Shown here piece by piece: positions 1 to 7,434 of a stretch of 8,683 nt of DNA. The notes under the pieces are model-generated. The model was not told the DNA's origin and searched no databases. It saw only the letters and a list, made by a program, of their open reading frames with translations. Source of the DNA: Bacteroidota bacterium. Its GTDB lineage: Bacteria; Bacteroidota; Bacteroidia; Flavobacteriales; Crocinitomicaceae. The position numbers were made by a program, and so were the translations under genes. Positions within the stretch are counted from its first letter, which is position 1; every line of letters starts with the position of its first letter. Location of the stretch: positions 1-8,683 of the forward strand of contig JAKQEZ010000192.1 in the NCBI GenBank assembly GCA_029558435.1, read 5' to 3'.

Positions 1-863
1 CCTGTGAAAGAAATTAAATCAACAGACAGTACAACAGGCGTACAGCCTAATACTGCCGTACCACCAAATGATAAATCATAAGGCTGACCTGAATTAGAGA
101 AATTATCCACTAATAAAATATAAACGTCATTAGAAGAAACATTCATATCATTAACCCAGCCATCACCTGAAGCGCCTTCTGAATCATTTGTTGCGCTATA
201 TGGTAAAATATGAGATAATCCAGTGTTGCCATCGACAGCAGACCAACTGCAACGAAAAGGAGTGTTAATAGGAGGGCAATTAGCATTTGCAGTTGCTGAG
301 GTAAATGGTCCCCAAATTGCAAAGTCATAATCATCTGTAACATTTTGAGGTGCAATTGTCAAAGTTAAATCTCCACCATTTTGCACATTGATATAATACC
401 AAGAAGATTGATGTTCTGTGCTCATACAACCTCGGTTAGATCCATTTAACTCTTGCGTTCCTGCACCTGAACTATTTGCTGTTTGTGAGGTATTTGAACA
501 CAATAATTCAGAAGCCTCACAATCAACACCACCAGCTTTTTCATAAAAACCAAAATTTTCTTTACCAATTTTAACGATGTTAATGATTGGTATAGAATTT
601 AATTCAAATTTTTGTTTAATGTTTTCTATTGATTGTGGGTATTCAAAATACAAATCAAAACCATATTCTTTAATATAGCGTCCATTGTTTGGTAAATCAA
701 AAGTAGCTTGTTCTAAAAAATATTTTGAAATATATTCTGCTGGTACATAAATAGCATATTTTTCACGTGACTGAGAAAATGAAACATTCACTAAGAAAAT
801 CATGAAAAATAGTAATGTAGAACTTAAAATCCCATATTTTGGGGTACATCTTTTTTGTATCAT
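1..863 (-). CDS. Secreted Cys-rich beta-sandwich protein, probable T9SS cargo (3' end cut off)
   Basis: This is a partial gene: the frame stays open for 287 codons from the ATG at 863 and runs off position 1. The start is secure because an in-frame TAA lies six codons upstream and a consensus promoter box lies 56 nt upstream. Residues 1-30 form a signal peptide (basic QKR, then a hydrophobic stretch at about 12-28, likely cut near FS/QS). Residues 35-110 form an N-terminal segment I do not recognise. From about 113 a domain begins with paired cysteines (C115, C122, C146, C196, C205, C274) and the motifs HQSSWYY (151-157), DDYDFAIWGP (177-186) and LLVDNFS (250-256). This resembles the PPC/CUB-like sandwich domain of large Bacteroidota secreted proteins. 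The last residues (VVLSVDLISF, 277-286) resemble the VxLPVELLxF hinge that in such proteins precedes a C-terminal T9SS sorting domain. Surface or extracellular location is inferred; the sorting tail itself lies outside the window. The function is unknown, and a link to the neighbouring glycan genes is not shown. Confidence 0.85.
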   Translation of the reverse strand, partial: MIQKRCTPKYGILSSTLLFFMIFLVNVSFSQSREKYAIYVPAEYISKYFLEQATFDLPNNGRYIKEYGFDLYFEYPQSIENIKQKFELNSIPIINIVKIGKENFGFYEKAGGVDCEASELLCSNTSQTANSSGAGTQELNGSNRGCMSTEHQSSWYYINVQNGGDLTLTIAPQNVTDDYDFAIWGPFTSATANANCPPINTPFRCSWSAVDGNTGLSHILPYSATNDSEGASGDGWVNDMNVSSNDVYILLVDNFSNSGQPYDLSFGGTAVLGCTPVVLSVDLISFT

Positions 864-919
864 ATTAGTAATAATAAATTATATAGTGTGTATTTAATAG
901 TATATTAAAATAACTAAAA

Positions 920-956
920 CAAATGTATTAAGAAAATGAGGAATAATAAGTCAAAA
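920..956 (-). promoter_or_regulatory. Bacteroidota-type promoter for the secreted protein gene
   Basis: On the minus strand TACATTTG (920-927) matches the Bacteroidota -7 consensus TAnnTTTG exactly. TTTTG at 952-956 could serve as the -33 element, but the spacing from its TTG to the box is 24 nt, one more than the usual 17-23. Transcription would start about 50 nt before the ATG at 863. Its position in the 192-nt gap after the large glycosyltransferase gene suggests the secreted protein is a separate transcription unit. The rest of this gap (864-1055) is plain AT-rich DNA with no other gene. Confidence 0.5.
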
Positions 957-1055
957 TGAAGATATTAGTTAAAAATTTTATCAAATGTGCGTTTTAAATG
1001 AATATTCAGTGTTAATCAATTGGATTTTAACAGATAAAATTCGTCTAAAACAGCA

Positions 1056-3611
1056 CTACCTCCCCTCCAAAACTTTTAAATTACCTTTTAACATTTCGCT
1101 AGTTGGGAATTTTTGCAAGCCTTCTAACAATAATTCTTTACTTTTTGTATAGTCTTTGAGCATAAAATAACCACGAGCCACATAGCCATACGTATTTTCA
1201 TTTTGTACTAACTCAAAAAATTGCTGGGCACTTTTTAAATAAGCATTCCAATCTGCCTTTTTTTCGCAGACATCCAAGAGCAAATAATAACTCAATTCAT
1301 TGTCGGGTTGAATTTCAATTGCTTTGTGAAGTGCTGCAATTCCTTTGTCAAAATCGCCAGTTACCATGGTTGCACGTGCCTTGTCGATGTACGCATTGTA
1401 AAATTCTGGCCACAATTCGGTGGTTGTATCAAAATAACCAATGGCTTCTTTTTGCATCTCTAATTTTTGTTGAGCTGTTAAACTACTGTTTTGAAACGAA
1501 TTGCGCATCAAGGTCATTGCATATAAATTATTCACCTGAGCAGCATTCCCTAAGTGTTTAATATCGTGACTCATTAAAGTCATTTCGTCTTTCCAATCTG
1601 CATTTCTGGCAATAGTTCTACCGGCAAATAAAATACAAACCAACCCAAAAACAGCACCTACAACTCCAGGTTTTTTAATAGAGAATTGAGGACTTATCCA
1701 AAAAATAACTGCTGTGATTGCTATACAAAATCCAGCGGATGCTGTAAATGCCAAACGCTCACCCACCATTCCAGCAACCAACTCTACCCAATTGCTAAAC
1801 AAAAGTATGCTCAGCAAATACCACATTATTCCAATTGAGATAAGAGGTCGCTTTTTTATTTGCCAAATTGAAACACCAATAAGCAACAAATGAAAAAGCA
1901 ATGAAAGCCAAACTGCAACATTCCCAAAATTTTCTGTTTTAATTTTTGCAAAACCGTAGTAAAACGATAAATTAACAGGTACAAAATGCAAGTAGGCATA
2001 CTCACCCAAAACTGCCAACCCTGTTGCAATGGTTTCTGATTTTGAATGAGGGGCAACCAATGTATTTTCAACATACAACAACTCTCGACCTTCTTTAATT
2101 GTTTTTTTATCCGATGTTGGGCGGTTATCGTTGCTTAATTGAACTGTTTGAGCAATCGGTTGATTGGAGCTGTCAAAAAGAAATTGCTGGTAAGCATTTT
2201 GACTAAAAATAATACTAAAAAACACAACTGGAATTAAAACAATCCAATTTTTGGAAGTCGTTTTTTGATATATGAACCAAAGAATGAGAATACTGATGAG
2301 CGAAATTAAAAACGGATTGAAAAGCGAATCGAAATAAAAATATCCTGCTACCACCAACAAGAGATAGCCTATTCCATACAAAATGTTGGAAATTAACAAC
2401 CCAATAAATACCACTACCGCCAAGAAATTCAATAAAAACAACGGATTGAATTGAAGAAATTGCATTGCAATTATTAATACCAAAGCTCCAATTAACCAAT
2501 ACGCATAGGATTGTTTATTTTTCCATAAATAGACCCCATACCCTAAAGCTAACATGATGGGCAAAGCTATGAAAGCTGTTCTATTGAATAAGAAAAAAAG
2601 TGCTGTAGAATACAAAATAATGGAAAGCAAACCGGTATTGAAATGAAGATACAGCAACCATACAAAAAGTGGTATTGCTAAAACACTGAGATACAGGGAC
2701 GAAAAATAAAACGAAGCCATCACTACAATAAAAAGCAAAATGACAGGAAGTATCCACGCTTGCTTTTTGGTTGTATCGCTGTTGTTAGGAGTTAAGAATT
2801 GGTATTTTACATAAGTTGCACTTCCAATTGCAGCAAGTGCCAAGGCAAACATAATAAACATACGCTCCACCAGTAAATCCGAACCTATAATAGCTGCTGG
2901 CAACACCATTGCAAGTGCAATTGCGCTATTTTTTTTAAGCGGAACCGTGTGCAACAATACCATTGAAACGGGTAAAATTATAGCCATCGGATAAACGCTT
3001 TTTTTAGAAAGCATCGCCAAAGAAAACAGCAAGAATACTGCTATGAGTGAGCTAATTTTTTCTTTTTCCAAATATTTAAAGGCACATACACCTGCCCAAA
3101 TGACAAATAAAAACGCCAGTAACTCGTCTCTGTTTTTTAAACTTGCAACTACCTCTGTGTGAATGGGATGAACTGTAAATAAAAGCGTTGCAACGGCAGC
3201 AAAAAGAATGTTTTTTTCACCCACCCATTTCACCAATAATTTAAAAAACAAAATAACCGAAATCACAAACAACAACACATTAATGAAATGTCCGGCTCCT
3301 GGTTTTTGTCCAAAAAGTTCCTGCTCTAATGCAAATGACAAATGCACCATTGGTCGGTAACCATAAGCATAACCGGCATCATCGCTATAATAGGGTGAGG
3401 TGAAGATTTCACCAATGGCACTCAATCCTTTGGAGGTTAATTTATGGTTATTGGTAACCATGGAATCGTCCATGTTATAGCCATTTCCAAGCGTGTTGGC
3501 AAACAGAAAGAATGCTAATAAACCAAAAATTACATAGTATTTTTTGAGTGGATTTTGAGGTTGAACACTTACTGTATTCGCCATTGTCTTTTTAGTGTCT
3601 TTTTTTCCCAT
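1056..3611 (-). CDS. TMTC-like GT-C membrane glycosyltransferase with C-terminal TPRs
   Basis: An 851-residue polytopic inner-membrane protein. It begins with a lysine-rich cytoplasmic tail and a first membrane helix (about 25-41). A short outside loop follows with Asp-Asp at 48-49, the place of the catalytic acidic motif in GT-C enzymes, and then GYRPM (84-88). HPIHTEVVASLKNRDELLA (148-166), GERLAFTASAGF (617-628) and RNADWKDEMTL (669-679) match the conserved blocks of TMTC-type and related bacterial TPR glycosyltransferases. About 15-18 hydrophobic segments run up to residue 665. Residues 720-851 then form about three TPR units, including GDFDKGIAALHKAIEIQPDN (752-771) and the DYTKSKELLLEGL unit (820-832), probably on the periplasmic side. 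The expected role is transfer of a sugar from a polyprenyl-phosphate donor to a protein or glycan; donor and acceptor are unknown. A block at roughly 230-475 looks like extra membrane helices. The start follows the epimerase stop by 9 nt, so the two genes are co-transcribed. Met10 (ATG at 3584) is an alternative start. Confidence 0.85.
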   Translation of the reverse strand: MGKKDTKKTMANTVSVQPQNPLKKYYVIFGLLAFFLFANTLGNGYNMDDSMVTNNHKLTSKGLSAIGEIFTSPYYSDDAGYAYGYRPMVHLSFALEQELFGQKPGAGHFINVLLFVISVILFFKLLVKWVGEKNILFAAVATLLFTVHPIHTEVVASLKNRDELLAFLFVIWAGVCAFKYLEKEKISSLIAVFLLFSLAMLSKKSVYPMAIILPVSMVLLHTVPLKKNSAIALAMVLPAAIIGSDLLVERMFIMFALALAAIGSATYVKYQFLTPNNSDTTKKQAWILPVILLFIVVMASFYFSSLYLSVLAIPLFVWLLYLHFNTGLLSIILYSTALFFLFNRTAFIALPIMLALGYGVYLWKNKQSYAYWLIGALVLIIAMQFLQFNPLFLLNFLAVVVFIGLLISNILYGIGYLLLVVAGYFYFDSLFNPFLISLISILILWFIYQKTTSKNWIVLIPVVFFSIIFSQNAYQQFLFDSSNQPIAQTVQLSNDNRPTSDKKTIKEGRELLYVENTLVAPHSKSETIATGLAVLGEYAYLHFVPVNLSFYYGFAKIKTENFGNVAVWLSLLFHLLLIGVSIWQIKKRPLISIGIMWYLLSILLFSNWVELVAGMVGERLAFTASAGFCIAITAVIFWISPQFSIKKPGVVGAVFGLVCILFAGRTIARNADWKDEMTLMSHDIKHLGNAAQVNNLYAMTLMRNSFQNSSLTAQQKLEMQKEAIGYFDTTTELWPEFYNAYIDKARATMVTGDFDKGIAALHKAIEIQPDNELSYYLLLDVCEKKADWNAYLKSAQQFFELVQNENTYGYVARGYFMLKDYTKSKELLLEGLQKFPTSEMLKGNLKVLEGR

Positions 3612-3620
3612 AAAGTAGTT

Positions 3621-4592
3621 TTACAAGTTCTTAACTTGGCTATCAATCCAAGCATATAATTTTGAAATCCCTTGTTGTAAATTGTAGTTTGGTTGCCATT
3701 GAATATCTCTAGAAATGAGTGCGTTGTGTGAACATCTTCCGCGCACTCCTTGCGGACCATCAATGGTTTGAATGGTATTGTTTTTATTACTGATTTTCAA
3801 TACCAATTTAGTAAAATCGAGCATGGAAATCATTTCTTCGGAGCCAATGTTGTAGGGACCAGTAAAATTGGAGCGCATCAATTTTAAAACAGCATCCAAA
3901 CAGTCGTCAATATATAAAAAACTACGTGTTTGCAAGCCATCACCCCAAATTTCAATAGCTTCATTTTGTTTTGCTTGTGCCACTTTTCTGCAAATGGCAG
4001 CAGGTGCTTTTTCACGTCCACCATTCCACGTTGATTCAGGACCATAAATATTATGAAAACGAGCAATTTTTACGTTTAACACATAATTTCTTTTGTAGGA
4101 CAAATAAAGGCGTTCACTAAATAATTTTTCCCACCCATATTCGCTATCGGGGTTGGCAGGATAGGCCGAACTTTCCTCGCAATTTGGTGAATCGGGTTGC
4201 AATTGATTTTCTTCTGGATAGATACACGCCGATGAGGAATAAAACAAGGCTTTTACTTTTTTTTCATAGGCAACTTGTGCCACATTGAGATTGATTTGAG
4301 CAGAATTGTGCATCACTTCTGCATCGTGCTCGCCTGTAAACAAATAACCTGCACCCCCGACTTCGCCCGCCAATTGATACACTTCATCACATTCAACAGA
4401 AATAACTGCATGAACAACGTTTAAATCTCTTAAATCGCCAATAATAAACTCATCGGCATTGGATGGTGAAAATTCAGGGTGTTTTATGTCAACTCCTTTA
4501 ACGTAGTAGCCTTCTTTTTTGAGACGATTTACTAAATGATTTCCAATAAATCCACCTGCTCCGAGTACAATAGCAATTTTATTTTTATTCAT
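3621..4592 (-). CDS. GDP-mannose 3,5-epimerase-like SDR enzyme
   Basis: A 323-residue extended short-chain dehydrogenase with the NAD-binding GAGGFIG motif (11-17) and Asp35 after the second strand. It closely resembles plant GDP-mannose 3,5-epimerase (GME), which converts GDP-D-mannose to GDP-L-galactose and GDP-L-gulose. Shared blocks include SSACIYPE (120-127), RFHNIYGP (178-185), GGREKAPAA (191-199), WGDGLQTRSF (216-225), NIGSEEM (248-254) and GPQGVRGR (279-286). Relative to Arabidopsis GME as I recall it (C145, Y174, K178, N203, K217, R306), Cys123, Tyr152, Lys156, Asn181, Lys195 and Arg284 fall at exactly the same spacing. It is shorter than the plant enzyme (about 377) mainly at the ends. 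It is cytoplasmic and soluble. It lies between a glycosyltransferase (47-nt gap upstream) and the TMTC-like enzyme (9-nt gap downstream), which suggests it supplies a rare sugar nucleotide to them. A related epimerase acting on another GDP-hexose cannot be excluded. Confidence 0.85.
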   Translation of the reverse strand: MNKNKIAIVLGAGGFIGNHLVNRLKKEGYYVKGVDIKHPEFSPSNADEFIIGDLRDLNVVHAVISVECDEVYQLAGEVGGAGYLFTGEHDAEVMHNSAQINLNVAQVAYEKKVKALFYSSSACIYPEENQLQPDSPNCEESSAYPANPDSEYGWEKLFSERLYLSYKRNYVLNVKIARFHNIYGPESTWNGGREKAPAAICRKVAQAKQNEAIEIWGDGLQTRSFLYIDDCLDAVLKLMRSNFTGPYNIGSEEMISMLDFTKLVLKISNKNNTIQTIDGPQGVRGRCSHNALISRDIQWQPNYNLQQGISKLYAWIDSQVKNL

Positions 4593-4639
4593 GGTAGCGA
4601 GTAAAGTTACGAATATAGTAAATATCGGCTACGAAAACC

Positions 4640-5536
4640 TTAATTTTTAGTGAATAATCGAACAAATTGCCATTTTAGGTAATACCAATAGTTGGACACT
4701 GTTAAAAAAGTAATTTTGGGCGCACTGTTTTCAAAACGGGGATAGTAGTGTTGAAGTTTTTCAACATATTTTTGATAGTAGGTAAAAACTATCGAGTCAT
4801 TTTTAGAAAATCGTTGCATGGAAAGCGCTGCAAAATGAATGAATACAAGCGAATCGCCGTTGATGTGCAAGTGATTGTTTTTCAATTCTAAAGTTCCGTT
4901 ATCGCAGTTCCAACCTGCAAAATTACAACCTCTGTGCTTGACAATTTCAACGTTATCAAATTGAATGGGAATTAAATCCAAGTATTTTTGATCGTCAAAC
5001 AAACCTCGCCAATAGGCTTTTGTAACTTCGTAAACACAACATTTTGCCCACCATTCCAAAATAGTAATGGCATTTTTAGTTGCACCAAAAAAACCAGCGT
5101 TGTACAAGCCTACACGGAAATTTGCTTCCAACCAATTTTGTTCTTTTTGTGGATTGGCAGGATAGAAATGAGGAGTTAACAAAAAATCAGACGTTTTTAA
5201 TTTTTCAAATAAAAAATCGGGCGAATCGAAGAAAAAAATGTCATTATCCACATAAATAACACGGTCATACCCTTGTTCTAGCAAATATTGCACGTAAACA
5301 GGTTTAAGCGACCAGCGCAATTTGTCGTTGGTATATTTTTGCTGAATGGTTTGCGCTAAATTGGATGTTAAGTCGTTCAAATGATGAAAAACAACACCAT
5401 CTTTGAGTTGATGGTGATTGGCATCGGTTACCAAACAACACAAATCGGTTGTGCTATATTGCGCCACTGCATCCAACAAAGCAAAGCTTTTGAACAAATG
5501 ACTTTGGGTGGATATGGTGCATAGAGCTGTTTTCAT
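4640..5536 (-). CDS. GT-A-fold glycosyltransferase (DxD, nucleotide-sugar dependent)
   Basis: I call this a cytoplasmic or membrane-associated glycosyltransferase of 298 residues. It starts with a first beta strand (MKTALCTIST) as GT-A enzymes do. RWSLKP (74-79) followed by VIYVDNDIFFF (93-103) places the metal- and nucleotide-binding DxD at Asp97-Asn98-Asp99. NAGFFGA (146-152), DDQKYLD (181-187), HRGCNFAGWN (201-210) and VFIHFAALS (231-239, with a His) are the later conserved blocks of this putative nucleotide-diphospho-sugar transferase type. The C-terminus (277-298) is an aromatic and basic helix that could touch the membrane. The frame can be extended to an ATG at 5587, adding 17 mostly hydrophobic residues, but that overlaps the upstream gene by 20 nt and would place a signal-like leader on a cytosolic fold. 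I therefore prefer the ATG at 5536, which leaves a 31-nt A/T-rich gap. The sugar donor and acceptor are unknown. Confidence 0.8.
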   Translation of the reverse strand: MKTALCTISTQSHLFKSFALLDAVAQYSTTDLCCLVTDANHHQLKDGVVFHHLNDLTSNLAQTIQQKYTNDKLRWSLKPVYVQYLLEQGYDRVIYVDNDIFFFDSPDFLFEKLKTSDFLLTPHFYPANPQKEQNWLEANFRVGLYNAGFFGATKNAITILEWWAKCCVYEVTKAYWRGLFDDQKYLDLIPIQFDNVEIVKHRGCNFAGWNCDNGTLELKNNHLHINGDSLVFIHFAALSMQRFSKNDSIVFTYYQKYVEKLQHYYPRFENSAPKITFLTVSNYWYYLKWQFVRLFTKN

Positions 5537-5567
5537 TGAGTTAAAAATAGAAAAAATTAACAATAAA

Positions 5568-6737
5568 TCAACGATTGACTTTTTCAATCAACTCATTCCA
5601 AAAGTTCCAATGTTCATCGCCAAAATGATGATAAACATGTACAAAAGCAGGTTGATAGCGTTCATTTTCTGCTAATTGAATTTCATTGTTTACCCATTTT
5701 AAATGCGGGTTGTGGAAATCTGCAATTAAATTCCATTTTTTACTCAACATTGGATGATGCTGCAATCCTTTTTTCCAAATAGTGGCAATGAGCGTTCCTT
5801 GGTCGCGTGTTTTCCATTTGGGGTCTTTGAAAATTTCCATTGTTTTTTCAAACCAAGTGTTCAAAAAATCGTGCGATTGGTCGTCAAACAAAAAAACGCC
5901 GCCATTCCAATGTTGGAAACGATTGTTTTGCACTGTAGTATTGAATTTTTCGTGTATGTATTGCGGTAAATGCGTACACGATAGTTGCCACAAAGAACGG
6001 CCGTCAGGTAAAATGGGATAACCTTTTATATAATTCCATTTCAAACCCACTTTTTTGCTAACCGAAGGCCAACGAAAATGGTTCATAAATACCTGTGCAT
6101 TTGCATCCTTCCAAACGCGTTCTTTTTTATCAAAATAGAGTCCGTCTGAGATTTTAAATTGTTTGAATGACAATAAAAAACGCAATCCCAGTTGGATTTT
6201 TTGAAATACGGAAGTATGTTTTTGGTAATAAGCCACCAATTTTTTTCTGTTTTCAACAATCATAGGTTGTGTAGAAGTTCTTAAAGGGTCTATTTTCACC
6301 AAATGGTTTTCCAACAAGTCGGTATAGTGGTTATATGTTTTAATGCAATCGCAATTCACTGCATAAGCCGAAAATTGCTCCATAGTGCAATGATCGGGAG
6401 CAAAAGTAATAGGTGCTTGGTATTGGTCAAAAATTGCATCTACTTCTTCTGAGCAAGCAATAATATCTGTATCCAAGTAACAATAGCGATTTCCTTTGGG
6501 GAAATAGTTGAAGATTCCAGTTTTTAGAAAAATACTTGCTTGGTGATGGTTGTATTCTTGGGGTGTTTGAACATCAACAATTTTGTCGTGAAGCACCGGA
6601 GTTTCATTGCGTGAAGAATCTGTCAACACCCAAATTTCATTTTTAGAATACTTTTGAAGGTATTTCAACGAGAAATGAAGTGTATCAATGTGTTCTTTTG
6701 CACCACAAACAACGAATATGAAGCTATTTTTACTCAC
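5568..6737 (-). CDS. GT-A-like glycosyltransferase (DTD motif)
   Basis: A 389-residue protein with the same general plan as its downstream neighbour but clearly diverged. It starts with a GT-A strand (SFIFVVCGAKEH, 5-16) and a second strand, EIWVLTD (34-40). CYLDTDIIA (86-94) carries the Asp89-Thr-Asp91 metal site. HWNGGVFLF (276-284) and RDQGTLIATIWKKG (311-324) are typical of acceptor or base-binding loops late in this fold. The middle (about 115-250) is long and carries the family-specific part; I recognise no known substrate class. There is no signal peptide, so it should act in the cytoplasm on a lipid-linked glycan. The start is GTG at 6737: there is no in-frame ATG before residue 119, and an in-frame TGA lies ten codons upstream. 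The leader just before it is A-rich (CAAAAAA), as is common where Shine-Dalgarno sequences are not used. It is separated by 88 nt from the toxin gene upstream and by 31 nt from the next glycosyltransferase. Confidence 0.75.
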   Translation of the reverse strand: MSKNSFIFVVCGAKEHIDTLHFSLKYLQKYSKNEIWVLTDSSRNETPVLHDKIVDVQTPQEYNHHQASIFLKTGIFNYFPKGNRYCYLDTDIIACSEEVDAIFDQYQAPITFAPDHCTMEQFSAYAVNCDCIKTYNHYTDLLENHLVKIDPLRTSTQPMIVENRKKLVAYYQKHTSVFQKIQLGLRFLLSFKQFKISDGLYFDKKERVWKDANAQVFMNHFRWPSVSKKVGLKWNYIKGYPILPDGRSLWQLSCTHLPQYIHEKFNTTVQNNRFQHWNGGVFLFDDQSHDFLNTWFEKTMEIFKDPKWKTRDQGTLIATIWKKGLQHHPMLSKKWNLIADFHNPHLKWVNNEIQLAENERYQPAFVHVYHHFGDEHWNFWNELIEKVNR

Positions 6738-6757
6738 TTTTTTGTATTTTATGAAAT

Positions 6758-6776
6758 TTAGGAATCAGATTCCTAA
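6758..6776. repeat. 9-bp inverted repeat between the toxin gene and the glycosyltransferase
   Basis: Nine perfectly paired bases (6758-6766 against 6768-6776) surround one central base, and two further pairs follow after one mismatch. In RNA the loop would open to 3-5 nt, leaving a stem of about 7 bp. It sits 20 nt before the GTG start of the glycosyltransferase and 49 nt after the toxin stop. There is no U-run behind the stem on either strand, so a standard terminator is unlikely. An operator or a translation-modulating hairpin is possible. Confidence 0.45.
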
Positions 6777-6825
6777 TTTGCAAGGTATTTTAAAAAATTT
6801 CTAAGATTTGATTTATTATTTTTCA

Positions 6826-7434
6826 TCAAAGTAACATAGTCAATTCATGCTGAATTCTCTTTTTTGCTTCTTCCCAATTAAACATTTTATACATTTTTGG
6901 TTCAGCTTGTTCTTCAGCATCTTCAAAATAATTTAAACTTTTCAAAACAGCAAAAAAGTTACTATCACGGTATTTTTGCTCATAAAAAGTTAACATTTCT
7001 TTCAAGCTAAAATATTCTAAAAGAAAATATAAATCTATAAAATCTTTTTTGCTACCCCTTCCAACAATTGCGTTCAACTTCATTGCAGCAATGTCTTTTT
7101 TAGAAATAAGTCGAATATTTTCTATAATCAATGGTTGCTCTAACAATGGGTAAGTATAATTTACAAAATCAACTTTAATTTCATTACACGACAATTGAAT
7201 GATGTTTTTTGATTTTGTATTGATGATTACATTACCGAAAGTATCAAAAAAAGTAATAAATTCATCTGAAATAGGTGAATTACCAAATAAATCAATATCA
7301 ATTGAATTTCTATGTCCAATTTGCAAAGCTAATGAAGTTCCTCCGACAAGATTAAAATCATTAAATAGAGGTTCTTCCATTAAATTCTTTAAGAGTTCCA
7401 ATAATTCTGGACGGACTGTTTGTGTGTGTAACAT
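6826..7434 (-). CDS. AbiEii/AbiGii-family nucleotidyltransferase toxin
   Basis: A 202-residue cytoplasmic protein of the AbiEii family, the toxin half of AbiE type IV toxin-antitoxin and phage-abortive systems. Members are DNA polymerase-beta-type nucleotidyltransferases; characterised relatives modify tRNA ends. The N-terminal LHTQTVRPELLELL (2-15) is typical of the family and supports the ATG at 7434 although it lies inside the upstream gene. LVGGTSLALQIGHRNSIDIDLF (29-50) is the nucleotidyltransferase core: Gly31-Gly32-Thr33 and the metal ligands Asp46 and Asp48, with Asp89 in IKVDFV as the likely third carboxylate. DIAAMKLNAIVGRGSKKDFIDLYFL (114-138) carries Lys119 and Asp131/Asp134, the later conserved motifs. 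All expected catalytic residues are present and the length is normal for short Bacteroidota members, so the protein looks intact. It overlaps its partner gene by 46 nt, which implies translational coupling. Base composition is lower in GC than in the flanking glycan genes. Confidence 0.85.
   Translation of the reverse strand: MLHTQTVRPELLELLKNLMEEPLFNDFNLVGGTSLALQIGHRNSIDIDLFGNSPISDEFITFFDTFGNVIINTKSKNIIQLSCNEIKVDFVNYTYPLLEQPLIIENIRLISKKDIAAMKLNAIVGRGSKKDFIDLYFLLEYFSLKEMLTFYEQKYRDSNFFAVLKSLNYFEDAEEQAEPKMYKMFNWEEAKKRIQHELTMLL

Noticed and set aside
981..989. CACATTTG on the minus strand as a second promoter box for the secreted protein gene
   Set aside because: It lacks the first T of the consensus, and a better box lies at 920-927.
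1024..1040. Hairpin ATTTTA-ACAGA-TAAAAT 15 nt after the stop of the TMTC-like gene
   Set aside because: The 6-bp stem is all A/T and no U-run follows on the minus strand, so a terminator call is not supported.
1319..1561. Plus-strand open frame of 80 codons inside the TMTC-like gene, and similar plus-strand frames at 4988-5179, 5754-6021 and 7199-7459
   Set aside because: They lie antisense to well-supported genes and their products show no recognisable motifs.
4602..4609. TAACTTTA on the minus strand as a promoter box for the GDP-mannose 3,5-epimerase gene
   Set aside because: It misses the final G of TAnnTTTG, and the tight operon layout does not require a promoter here.
7389..7434. Frameshift joining the two toxin-antitoxin genes into one broken gene
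   Set aside because: Both proteins have complete family-typical ends and starts, so the overlap is a natural arrangement.
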